64,000 bases of DNA from Micromonospora sp. PLK6-60 (GTDB taxonomy: Bacteria > Actinomycetota > Actinomycetes > Mycobacteriales > Micromonosporaceae): contig NZ_JAIOAA010000005.1 in assembly GCF_019890675.1 (NCBI RefSeq), positions 186,001-250,000 on the forward strand, written 5' to 3'. Positions within the stretch are counted from its first letter, which is position 1. Each line of letters starts with the position of its first letter. Below are positions 44,096-52,298 of the stretch, piece after piece. The notes below the pieces were generated by a model. It made no database searches. It worked only from the letters and a program-made list of their open reading frames with translations, and was not told where the DNA came from. A program made the translations under genes and the position numbers.

Positions 44096-45277
44096 TCAGG
44101 GTCGCCAGCCGGTGCCGGCCGCCCACTCCTCGGCCCGCAGCTGCTCCTCGTCGAACCACGGGTCGTCGGCGGTGCCGTGCCCGCCGTCGTCCGGGGCGGC
44201 GGCGGCCAGCTCGCGCTTCAACCCCAGATACGCCGACCGGCCGTCCGGATCGGCGCGCAGGTGGTCCCGCATCAGCAGGGCGTACCGCCAGCCGGGCGAG
44301 CCGGCCTCCCGCACGTGCAGGTACGCGGGGCGGGCCGGGTCGGCGTTGCCGTGCAGGCGCTTCGGCCAGCGGCCCCGGTCGGGCGGCCGGAGGCTGTCCC
44401 ACGACTCGCCCGGCACCCGGGGGAAACCGGCCTCGGCGAGCCGCTCGGCCAGCGGACCGTCCGCCTCGGCCAGCGTGGGCACGGTGAGCTGGATGTCGAT
44501 CACGTCGGTGGTGGCCAGCCCGGGCACCGCGGTCGACCCGACGTGGTCGACGCGCAGGTCGGCGGGGGCGACGGCGTGCCGGATGCGGGCGGCCAGCCGG
44601 GCGTACTGCTGCGGCCAGGTCGGGTCCGGCCCGGTCAGCTCGACCCGCTCCGGGCGGGCCACCCGGCGTTGGCGCACATTGGCCTCGTACGGCAGCAGCC
44701 GGTCGCGCCACAGCGCGTCCACCGCCCGGTGCAGCTCCGCCAGGGTGCCGTCGTTGGACAGCAGCACATCCGCCGCCGCGCCGCGCCGCTCGTCGTCGGC
44801 CTGCGCGGCGATCCGCCGCTGCGCCTCCGCGCGCGGCATCCCCCGGTCCCGCTCCAGCCGGGCCAACCGGAGCGGCACGGCCGTCCGCACCACCACCACC
44901 AGGTGGAACGTCGGGGCCAGCCCCACCTCGACCAGCAGCGGCACGTCGTTGACCACCACCGCGTCCGGCGGCGCGGCCGCCACCAGCTCGGCGGTGCGGG
45001 CGCGGACCCGGGGATGGGTGATCGCCTCCAGCCGGCGGCGGGCCGCCGGGTCGGCGAAGACCAGCTCGCCGAGCGCCGCCCGGTCGAGGGCGCCGGCCGG
45101 GTCCAGCACCCGGTCGGAGAAGGCCGCCACGATCTCGGCCAGCCCCTCGGTGCCCGGCGCGACGACCTCCCGGGCGATCCGGTCGGCGTCGATCAGCACC
45201 GCGCCCAGCGCGGCCAGCCGGGCCGCCACCGCGCTCTTGCCGGATCCGATCCCGCCCGTCAGGCCCACTCTCAGCAC
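44096..45277 (-). CDS. coaE: Dephospho-CoA kinase fused to GrpB/UPF0157 domain
   Basis: Last enzyme of coenzyme A biosynthesis, phosphorylating dephospho-CoA. The 393-residue product has the CoaE domain at residues 1-200 (Walker A GLTGGIGSGKSA, DADRIAREVV, ITHPRVR, VVNDVPLLVE). A GrpB-like UPF0157 nucleotidyltransferase-fold domain covers about 215-385 (VDHVGSTAVPGLATTDVIDIQL). This fusion is usual in actinobacteria. The GTG at 45277 was preferred; an ATG at 45298 is possible. It lies downstream of rpsA behind a hairpin. Confidence 0.95.
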   Translation of the reverse strand: MLRVGLTGGIGSGKSAVAARLAALGAVLIDADRIAREVVAPGTEGLAEIVAAFSDRVLDPAGALDRAALGELVFADPAARRRLEAITHPRVRARTAELVAAAPPDAVVVNDVPLLVEVGLAPTFHLVVVVRTAVPLRLARLERDRGMPRAEAQRRIAAQADDERRGAAADVLLSNDGTLAELHRAVDALWRDRLLPYEANVRQRRVARPERVELTGPDPTWPQQYARLAARIRHAVAPADLRVDHVGSTAVPGLATTDVIDIQLTVPTLAEADGPLAERLAEAGFPRVPGESWDSLRPPDRGRWPKRLHGNADPARPAYLHVREAGSPGWRYALLMRDHLRADPDGRSAYLGLKRELAAAAPDDGGHGTADDPWFDEEQLRAEEWAAGTGWRP

Positions 45278-45375
45278 CGGACCAGTCAACCCGATCATCG
45301 AGCCGCTGCCAACCACGACCCACCCGCCCCGGCCAGGCGGACGCGTCAAGGGCTGGATGGCGGCGGACACGCGAA

Positions 45376-45422
45376 GGCCCCGCCCCCGGCGGTCCGGCGT
45401 ACCGGATCGCGGGGACGGGGCC
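45376..45422 (-). terminator. Hairpin between rpsA and coaE
   Basis: Interrupted long stem: GGCCCCG at 45376-45382 pairs with 45416-45422, CCCC at 45384-45387 with 45411-45414, and TCCGG with CCGGA around a CGTA loop. It probably ends the rpsA transcript. Confidence 0.75.
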
Positions 45423-45481
45423 CGATCGTCGTCAGCTCCCGGTCGGCTGCCCGAGGCGGCCGGGTCGGAGCTGGCGCGGCG

Positions 45482-46972
45482 TCACTTGCCGCCGGCGAGC
45501 TTCTCCCGCAGTGCGGCGAGCGCCTCGTCGGTGGCCAGGGTGCCGGCCGGCTCCTCGGCCTGGCGGCTCGGGGCCGCGCTGGTCGAGGAGGAGGTGGTGC
45601 TGGTGGTCGGCGGGGCCGGGTTCGCCGCGGCCTCGGCGTCGGCGGCGCGGGAGTTCTGCACCTGCTTGGTGTGCGCCTCCCAGCGCTGACGGGCCTCGGC
45701 GTACTGGTTCTCCCAGGTCTCCCGCTGCTTGTCGTACCCCTCGAGCCACTCGCCCGTCTCCGGGTCGAAGCCCTCCGGGTAGATGTAGTTGCCCTCGTTG
45801 TCGTACGTCGCGGCCATGCCGTAGAGGGTCGGGTCGAAGTGCTCCTCGCCCTCGACGAAGCCCTCGTTGGCCTGCTTGAGCGACAGCGAGATCCGGCGGC
45901 GCTCCAGGTCGATGTCGATGACCTTGACCATGACCTCGGAGCCGACCTGCACGACCTGCTCCGGGATCTCCACGTGGCGCTCGGCCAGCTCGGAGATGTG
46001 GACCAGGCCCTCGATGCCGTCGTCCACCCGGACGAAGGCGCCGAACGGCACCAGCTTGGTGACCTTACCCGGGACGATCTGCTGGATCGCGTGGGTGCGG
46101 GCGAACTGCCGCCACGGGTCCTCCTGGGTCGCCTTCAGCGACAGCGAGACCCGCTCGCGGTCCAGGTCGACGTCCAGAACCTCGACCTCGACCTCCTGGC
46201 CCACCTCGACGACCTCGGACGGGTGGTCGATGTGCTTCCAGGACAGCTCGGAGACGTGCACGAGGCCGTCCACGCCGCCCAGGTCGACGAACGCGCCGAA
46301 GTTGACGATCGAAGAGACGACGCCCTTGCGGACCTGGCCCTTCTGCAGCTTGTTGAGGAACTCGGTGCGCACCTCGGACTGCGTCTGCTCCAGCCAGGCC
46401 CGGCGGGACAGGACCACGTTGTTGCGGTTCTTGTCCAGCTCGATGATCTTGGCCTCGAGCTCGCGGCCGACGTACGGCTGCAGGTCACGCACCCGCCGCA
46501 TCTCGACCAGGGAGGCGGGCAGGAAGCCGCGCAGCCCGATGTCGAGGATGAGACCACCCTTGACGACCTCGATGACCGAGCCGCGGACGACACCGTCCTC
46601 GTCCTTGATCTTCTCGATCGTGCCCCAGGCCCGCTCGTACTGCGCCCGCTTCTTGGAGAGGATCAGACGACCCTCCTTGTCCTCCTTCTGGAGGACCAGG
46701 GCCTCGATGTGGTCACCCACCGAGACGACCTCTGCCGGGTCCACGTCGTGCTTGATCGACAACTCCCGAGAGGGGATGACACCCTCGGTCTTGTAGCCGA
46801 TGTCGAGCAGGACCTCGTCCCGATCGACCTTGACGACGGTGCCTTCGACAATGTCGCCGTCGTTGAAGTACTTGATGGTCTCGTCGATCGCGGCGAGGAA
46901 AGCCTCCTCGGAACCGAGATCGTCGTGGGTGACCTTGTTGGCGCTCGAGGGGGCCTCGATGCTGCTCGTCAT
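45482..46972 (-). CDS. rpsA: 30S ribosomal protein S1
   Basis: 496-residue mRNA-binding ribosomal protein with four S1 OB-fold repeats at roughly residues 36-105, 122-188, 209-277 and 294-363. Their cores include GYKTEGVIP, IGLRGFLPAS, FGAFVDLGGVDGLVHVSE and FGAFVRVDDGIEGLVHISE. The acidic, Ala/Pro/Ser-rich C-terminal ~130 residues match the actinobacterial form. The start MTSSIEAPSS was chosen by homology; an in-frame ATG 30 codons upstream is unlikely. Confidence 0.97.
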   Translation of the reverse strand: MTSSIEAPSSANKVTHDDLGSEEAFLAAIDETIKYFNDGDIVEGTVVKVDRDEVLLDIGYKTEGVIPSRELSIKHDVDPAEVVSVGDHIEALVLQKEDKEGRLILSKKRAQYERAWGTIEKIKDEDGVVRGSVIEVVKGGLILDIGLRGFLPASLVEMRRVRDLQPYVGRELEAKIIELDKNRNNVVLSRRAWLEQTQSEVRTEFLNKLQKGQVRKGVVSSIVNFGAFVDLGGVDGLVHVSELSWKHIDHPSEVVEVGQEVEVEVLDVDLDRERVSLSLKATQEDPWRQFARTHAIQQIVPGKVTKLVPFGAFVRVDDGIEGLVHISELAERHVEIPEQVVQVGSEVMVKVIDIDLERRRISLSLKQANEGFVEGEEHFDPTLYGMAATYDNEGNYIYPEGFDPETGEWLEGYDKQRETWENQYAEARQRWEAHTKQVQNSRAADAEAAANPAPPTTSTTSSSTSAAPSRQAEEPAGTLATDEALAALREKLAGGK

Positions 46973-47329
46973 GTGGGCGGTTGCTCCGGTCGGATGGGTT
47001 GTCACAGCAGGCGTGGTGTCGCGGTGACTCGTCAGCGCCAGCGGATCCGTCGCCGGGCACACCGAACGATCGCCGTCAGAAGATCATTAGTGGCTCCAGC
47101 GACCGCGCACCTGCTCCCTGCCGAGGCACACGATCCGCGAGCGCATCGTCTACCCTACCCGCTGCATTACCACAGCGTGCAAGCCCTCCCGGGTCCCTGC
47201 GGCCTCGCCAGCTGCGAAAGCGGAGATTTCGGCCGCCACCCGCCCCGGTTGTCTCACAGGTCACATTCACCCCGCCGGACCCACCGGCCCGCCGGCGGTG
47301 GCCGGGCAGCGGCAGCCTAGCGTGAGCGG
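46973..47329. other. Divergent upstream region of rpsA and a methyltransferase gene
   Basis: 357 bases without a gene, distinctly less GC-rich in its middle part (47080-47200). On the minus strand TTGCAC (near 47188) and TAGGGT (near 47158) about 19 bases apart could be an rpsA promoter, but the spacing is long. The rpsA leader would then be about 175 bases. Confidence 0.5.
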
Positions 47330-48130
47330 ATGGACTCCGACCGGGTGACCCGTCGGCGGGTCGGCGACGCCGAGGCCCGCCGGGCCAACCGCCGCTGGTG
47401 GGACGCCGACGCCGACGAGTACCAGGCCGAGCACGGCGCCTTCCTGGGCGACGTGGACTTCGTCTGGTGCCCCGAGGGGCTGCGCGAGGCCGACGCCCGG
47501 CTGCTCGGCGACGTCGCCGGACGGCGGGTGCTGGAGGTGGGCTGCGGCGCCGCGGCCTGCGCCCGCTGGCTGGCCACCCAGGGGGCCCGGCCGGTCGCCT
47601 TCGACCTGTCCGCCGGCATGCTGCGGCACGCGACCCGGGCGGCCGACACCTCCGGCGTACGGGTGCCGCTGGTGCAGGCCGACGCGCTCGCGCTGCCCTT
47701 CGCCGACCGGTCGTTCGACGTGGCCTGCACCGCCTTCGGCGCGATCCCGTTCGTGGACGACTCGGCGGCGCTGATGCGGGAGGTGCACCGGGTGCTGCGT
47801 CCCGGTGGGCGCTGGGTCTTCTCGGTCACCCATCCGATGCGCTGGATCTTCCTCGACGACCCGGGCGAGGGCGGGCTGGTCGCCGTGCACTCGTACTTCG
47901 ACCGCTCCCCCTACGTGGAGCAGGACGACCGCGGGGTGGCCAGCTACGTCGAGCAGCACCGCACCCTCGGCGACCGGATCCGGGAGCTGGTCGGCGTCGG
48001 CTTCCGCCTGGTCGACCTGGTGGAACCGGAGTGGCCGGCCGGCCACGAGGGGATCTGGGGGCAGTGGAGCCCGCTGCGCGGCCGGCTCTTCCCGGGCACC
48101 GCGATCTTCGTGACCGAGAAGCCGCGATAA
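47330..48130 (+). CDS. Class I SAM-dependent methyltransferase
   Basis: 266-residue cytoplasmic methyltransferase of the UbiE/Methyltransf_11 type. Motif I is VLEVGCGAAACARWLA (about 67-82), followed by AFDLSAGML, DALALPFADRSFDVACTAFGAIPFV and VLRPGGRWVFSVTHPM. The HPMRWIFLDDP segment is common to a widely distributed actinobacterial group. The substrate is unknown. It is divergent from rpsA, a placement also seen in related genomes. Confidence 0.92.
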   Translation: MDSDRVTRRRVGDAEARRANRRWWDADADEYQAEHGAFLGDVDFVWCPEGLREADARLLGDVAGRRVLEVGCGAAACARWLATQGARPVAFDLSAGMLRHATRAADTSGVRVPLVQADALALPFADRSFDVACTAFGAIPFVDDSAALMREVHRVLRPGGRWVFSVTHPMRWIFLDDPGEGGLVAVHSYFDRSPYVEQDDRGVASYVEQHRTLGDRIRELVGVGFRLVDLVEPEWPAGHEGIWGQWSPLRGRLFPGTAIFVTEKPR

Positions 48131-48189
48131 CGCGCCAACCGGACAGCATGTCCGACTCCATCGACCCCCGGCGGGGTTACGCTGAGCCG

Positions 48190-48792
48190 GTGAGCGCCGA
48201 GCCGATCGCGACACCACCTGGCCCCTGGTGTCCGGATCCGATGCGGCAGCAGCGCGCCGACTACACGCTGGAGGACCTGCTCGCCCTGCCGGACGACGCC
48301 CCCCGCGTCGAGCTCGTCGACGGAGTGCTCCAGGTGACACCCTCCCCCACCCTCGGCCACCAGGACATCTCCTTCCTGCTGCGGCTCTGGCTGCACACCC
48401 GGGCACCGCGACGCCTGCGAGTGGCCCAGGACGTCGGAGTGACGCTGGCCCGCAACACGAGCCGACGGCCAGACCTGCTGCTGTGCCGCGCGGATGTGCC
48501 GTCGAACGTGTCGGAGGTCGCGCCGGCAGCGGTCGTGCTAGCGGTGGAAATCGTCTCGCCGGGCACCCGACGGGTTGACCGCTTCGCGAAGCCGGCTGAA
48601 TACGCCGCCGCCGGCATCCCGTTCTTCTGGCGCATCGAGCAGGATCCGGTGCACCTCTACGCCTACCGCCTCAGCGAGCGGCCGAGTCCGGGCGGCGAGC
48701 GGCAGTACGAGCTGGTCGCCGACAGCGCCGACCTGATCGAGCTGGCCGAGCCGTTCGACATCAAGCTCCCGGTCGCCGAGATCACCCCGTAG
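48190..48792 (+). CDS. Uma2-family putative endonuclease (DUF820)
   Basis: 200 residues from a GTG; an ATG at 48241 or 48149 could also serve. It has the PD-(D/E)xK-like fold of Uma2 proteins: YTLEDLLALPDDAPRVELVDGVLQVTPSPTLGHQ, SRRPDLLLC (aspartate), VLAVEIVSPGTRRVDRFAKPAEYAAAGIPFFWRIEQ. The acidic and lysine residues of the nuclease core are present. Despite the nuclease fold, function is undetermined; such genes are abundant and often mobile. No partner toxin, antitoxin or transposase is adjacent. Confidence 0.88.
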   Translation: MSAEPIATPPGPWCPDPMRQQRADYTLEDLLALPDDAPRVELVDGVLQVTPSPTLGHQDISFLLRLWLHTRAPRRLRVAQDVGVTLARNTSRRPDLLLCRADVPSNVSEVAPAAVVLAVEIVSPGTRRVDRFAKPAEYAAAGIPFFWRIEQDPVHLYAYRLSERPSPGGERQYELVADSADLIELAEPFDIKLPVAEITP

Positions 48793-48842
48793 GACCCGGC
48801 AGCGCGTCGTTTCCGCCCGCCGGCCCCGGGTAACCGGGCGGC

Positions 48843-49061
48843 ATGGCCGAGCAGGAGTTCCGCAGAGGCGACCACGTCTCCTGGGCCAGCCACAGCGGCC
48901 GGGCGCACGGCGTGGTCATGGAGAAGCTCACCGAACGCACCCACGTACGCGGGCACCCGGTGAACGCCTCGCCGGCGGACCCGCAGTACCGGATCACCAA
49001 CGACGACTCGGGCCGGGACGTCGCCCACCGACCGGAGGTGCTGCGCCGTGAGCCGGGCTGA
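48843..49061 (+). CDS. DUF2945 (Tudor-like) small protein
   Basis: 72-residue protein: EFRRGDHVSWASHSGRAHGVVMEKL, VRGHPVNASPADPQYRITNDDSGRDVAHRPEVLRR. This is the DUF2945/hypervirulence-associated Tudor-like SH3 barrel. No signal peptide. It overlaps the next gene by 19 bases, so the two are probably co-translated. Function is unknown. Confidence 0.85.
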   Translation: MAEQEFRRGDHVSWASHSGRAHGVVMEKLTERTHVRGHPVNASPADPQYRITNDDSGRDVAHRPEVLRREPG

Positions 49062-49476
49062 CGGAGAACGGGACACCTATCAGGAGTTCACCGAGGCGGT
49101 GAACATGAAGCCCGGTGAACTCCAGAAGTGGCTGGAGACCGACGAGTCGAAGCACGTCGGCTGGCGGAAGGGCACCAAGGGTGGCGAGTCGGTCGGCCAC
49201 GAGTCCGGCCGCCGGATCATCGAGCTGCTGCGCCGCAAGCGTGACCAGCTCTCCGAGGCCGACTTCCGGCACATGCGCAAGGTCGTCGGCTACGTCCGGC
49301 GGCACATGGCGCAGCGCCCGAGCGGCGACGTCCGCGCGACCCGGTGGCGGTACTCCCTGATGAACTGGGGGCACGACCCGGTCAAGGCCCCGCTGCCGCC
49401 GCCCGGCGGCCCGTCCCGCAAGGCGCTGCGCCGGCACGGCGCCCCGCCCAAGGAGCGCCGCGGCCCGGGCCGCTGA
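49048..49476 (+). CDS. DUF3140 family protein
   Basis: 142 residues, GTG start inside the end of the DUF2945 gene. The DUF3140 core is FTEAVNMKPGELQKWLETDESKHVGW, then GESVGHESGRRIIELLRRKR and HMRKVVGYVRRHMAQRP, a mainly helical basic domain resembling small DNA-binding proteins. The C-terminal ~30 residues are Pro/Arg-rich. DUF2945 and DUF3140 are often neighbours, suggesting a joint, unknown role. Confidence 0.87.
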   Translation: MSRADGERDTYQEFTEAVNMKPGELQKWLETDESKHVGWRKGTKGGESVGHESGRRIIELLRRKRDQLSEADFRHMRKVVGYVRRHMAQRPSGDVRATRWRYSLMNWGHDPVKAPLPPPGGPSRKALRRHGAPPKERRGPGR

Positions 49477-49512
49477 CCCCGACGACGACCGACCGCGCCG
49501 CGCCACCTCGAT

Positions 49513-49566
49513 GATCAGGGGGTTGGCGTCGGGATCCGGCCGTCCCGCGACGCAAACCCCTCTATC
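49513..49566. repeat. Imperfect inverted repeat (dispersed hairpin element, copy 2)
   Basis: GATCAGGGGGTTGGCGTC (49513-49530) pairs with 49549-49566 over 14 of 18 positions. The left arm matches the element at 12599-12614 in 13 of 16 bases. It lies between the convergent DUF3140 and polA genes and may act as a terminator for either. Confidence 0.7.
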
Positions 49567-49588
49567 GATTCCGCAGGGTAGGGGTGGG

Positions 49589-52288
49589 TCAGTGGTCGGC
49601 GCTGTTCCAGTCGCGGCCCTCGCCGACGGAGACCTCCAGCGGCACCGACAGCGGGTAGGCCGCGCCCATCTCCCGGCGGACCAGCGCCTCCAGGGCCTCC
49701 CGCTCACCGGGGGCGACCTCGAAGACCAGCTCGTCGTGTACCTGGAGCAGCATCCGGGAGCGCAGCCCGGCGTCGCGCAGCGCGCTCTCGACGTGCAGCA
49801 TGGCGACCTTGATGATGTCCGCCGCCGACCCCTGGATCGGGGCGTTGAGCGCCATCCGCTCGGCCATCTCCCGGCGCTGCCGGTTGTCGCTGACCAGGTC
49901 GGGCAGGTAGCGCCGGCGACCGAGGATGGTGGAGGTGTAACCGTCGCGCCGGGCCCGCTCCACCACCTCGCGCAGGTAGTCGCGCACCCCGCCGAAGCCG
50001 GCGAAGTAGTTCTCCATCAGCCCGCGCGCCTCCTCGGCGCTGATGCCGAGCTGCTGGGAGAGCCCGAAGGCGCTGAGCCCGTACGCCAGGCCGTAGTTCA
50101 TCGCCTTGATCTTGCGACGCTGGTCGGCGGTCACCTCGGCGACCTCGACGGTGAAGACCGACGAGGCGGTGGCGGCGTGGAAGTCGTGGCCCGAGTTGAA
50201 CGCCTCGATCAGGGCGTCGTCCGACGACAGGTGCGCCATGATCCGCATCTCGATCTGGCTGTAGTCGGCGGTGAGCAGGCACTCGTAGTCGGGCCCGACG
50301 ACGAACGCCCGCCGGATCCGCCGGCCCTCCTCGGTGCGGATCGGAATGTTCTGCAGGTTGGGCTCGGTCGAGGAGAGCCGGCCGGTGGCGGCCACCGTCT
50401 GGTTGAAGGTGGTGTGGATCCGGCCGTCGTCGGAGACCGACTTGAGCAGGCCGTCGACGGTCGACTTCAGCTTGGCCACGTCCCGGTGGCGCAGCAGGTG
50501 CTCCAGCACCGGGTGCGGGTTCTGCGCGTACAGCCACTGCAACGCGTCGGCGTCGGTGGTGTAGCCGGTCTTGATCCGCTTTGTCTTGGGCAGCCCCAGC
50601 TCGGTGAAGAGGATCTCCTGCAACTGCTTGGGCGAGCCCAGGTTGAACTCCCGGCCGACCGCCGCGTACGCGCCCTGCGCAGCGGCCTTCACCTCGGCGG
50701 CGAAGTGCGCCTCCAGCTCCGACAGGTAGTGCGTGTCGGCGGCGATGCCGGTGCGCTCCATGCCGGCGAGCACCCGCATCAGCGGCAGCTCCACCCCGGC
50801 CATCAGCCGGGCCGACTGCTCGCCGTCGCGGGACAGCTCGGCGTCGATCGCGTCGGCCAGGTCGAGCGTGGCCCGGGCCTGGAGCATCAGATTCTGCTCG
50901 ACAACCCCGTCGTCGCCCAGCCCGTCGAGGGTGAGCTGCCCGGTCTCCGGGGTGTCGACCCGCAGCTCCCGGTGCAGGTAGCGCAGCGCGAGGTCGGTCA
51001 GGTCGTACGACCGCTGGTCGGGGCGGGCCAGGTAGGCGGCGATCTGGGTGTCGCGGGCGATGCCGGCGAGCTCCCAGCCGTGCGCGGCGAAGGCGAGCAC
51101 GGCGGGCTTGCTGTCGTGCAGCACCTTGGGCCGGGCCTCGTCGGAGAGCCAGCCGGCCAGCGCCGTCTCGTCGGCCGCCGCCAGGGTGGCCGGGTCGAAC
51201 CAGGCGCCGGCGCCGGCCGCGGTGGCCAGGGCCATCCCGGTGACCGTGGCGGTGTGCCGCCGGTTCGGGCCGGTGTCCAGCTTGACGGCCAGCCCGACCG
51301 GCGTCCCGGCCGGGGCGTGCGTCTCCAGCCAGCCGGCCACGGCGCCGGGCTCGGTGAGCACCTGCCCGGCCAGGTCGAAGCCGGCCTCGGCCTCCGGCTC
51401 GACGGCCTCCAGGTATTGGTAGAGCCGGTCGCGCAGGATGCGGAACTCGAGGGTGTCGAAGACCTGGTGCACGGCCTCCCGGTCCCACCCCTCCCAGCGG
51501 GTGTCCTCCGGGCGCAGCGGCAGCTCCAGGTCCGCCACCAGGCAGTTCAGGTCGTAGTTGCGGATCACCCGGGAGAGCTGGGCCCGCAGGTTGTCACCGG
51601 CCTTGCCCTTGATCGCATCCGCGTGGGCGACCACGCCGTCGACCCCGCCGTACAGGTTGATCCACTTGGCGGCGGTCTTCGGGCCCACGCCGTCGACCCC
51701 GGAGAGGTTGTCGCTGTCCTCGCCGACCAGGGCGGCCAGGTCGCGGTAGCGCTCCGGACCCACGCCGTATTTGTCGAGCACCGCCGCCGGGTCCATCCGG
51801 ACCAGGTCGGAGACGCCCTTGCGGGGGTAGAGCACGGTGACCCGCTCGCCGACCAGTTGCAGCGAGTCCCGGTCGCCGCTGCTGATCAGCACCTCCATGC
51901 CGGCGTCGCGGGCCTGGTGGGCGAGGGTGGCGATGACGTCGTCGGCCTCGTAGCCCTCCTTTTCCACCACCGGGATGCGCAGCGCGGCCAGCACCTCTTT
52001 GACCAGGCTCACCTGGCCCTTGAAGTCGGTCGGGGTCTCCTTGCGGCCGGCCTTGTATTCCGCGTATTTCTCGGTGCGGAAGGAGCGGCGGGAGACGTCG
52101 AAGGCGACGATGATGTGCGACGGCTGCTCGTCCCGCAGCACGTTGATCAGCATCGAGGTGAAGCCGTAGACCGCGTTGGTCGGCTGGCCCGTCGTGGTGG
52201 AGAAGTTCTCGACCGGCAGGGCGTGGAACGCCCGGTATGCCATCGAGTGTCCGTCGACGAGGAGCAGGCGCGGCGTCGTAGCTGTCAC
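49589..52288 (-). CDS. polA: DNA polymerase I
   Basis: 899-residue repair and Okazaki-processing polymerase. The N-terminal 5'-3' exonuclease (1-~300) has LLLVDGHSMAYRAFHAL, EADDVIAT, SGDRDSLQL and VGEDSDNLSGVDGVGPKTA. The middle exonuclease-fold domain lacks the DEDD proofreading residues, as in other actinobacterial Pol I. The polymerase domain has motif A DYSQIEMRIMAHLS, motif B RRKIKAMNYGLAYG and motif C VHDELVFE. It starts ten bases after the SARP gene, so it may partly depend on read-through from it or on a promoter inside it. Confidence 0.97.
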   Translation of the reverse strand: MTATTPRLLLVDGHSMAYRAFHALPVENFSTTTGQPTNAVYGFTSMLINVLRDEQPSHIIVAFDVSRRSFRTEKYAEYKAGRKETPTDFKGQVSLVKEVLAALRIPVVEKEGYEADDVIATLAHQARDAGMEVLISSGDRDSLQLVGERVTVLYPRKGVSDLVRMDPAAVLDKYGVGPERYRDLAALVGEDSDNLSGVDGVGPKTAAKWINLYGGVDGVVAHADAIKGKAGDNLRAQLSRVIRNYDLNCLVADLELPLRPEDTRWEGWDREAVHQVFDTLEFRILRDRLYQYLEAVEPEAEAGFDLAGQVLTEPGAVAGWLETHAPAGTPVGLAVKLDTGPNRRHTATVTGMALATAAGAGAWFDPATLAAADETALAGWLSDEARPKVLHDSKPAVLAFAAHGWELAGIARDTQIAAYLARPDQRSYDLTDLALRYLHRELRVDTPETGQLTLDGLGDDGVVEQNLMLQARATLDLADAIDAELSRDGEQSARLMAGVELPLMRVLAGMERTGIAADTHYLSELEAHFAAEVKAAAQGAYAAVGREFNLGSPKQLQEILFTELGLPKTKRIKTGYTTDADALQWLYAQNPHPVLEHLLRHRDVAKLKSTVDGLLKSVSDDGRIHTTFNQTVAATGRLSSTEPNLQNIPIRTEEGRRIRRAFVVGPDYECLLTADYSQIEMRIMAHLSSDDALIEAFNSGHDFHAATASSVFTVEVAEVTADQRRKIKAMNYGLAYGLSAFGLSQQLGISAEEARGLMENYFAGFGGVRDYLREVVERARRDGYTSTILGRRRYLPDLVSDNRQRREMAERMALNAPIQGSAADIIKVAMLHVESALRDAGLRSRMLLQVHDELVFEVAPGEREALEALVRREMGAAYPLSVPLEVSVGEGRDWNSADH

Positions 52289-52298
52289 GGCAGCGACT

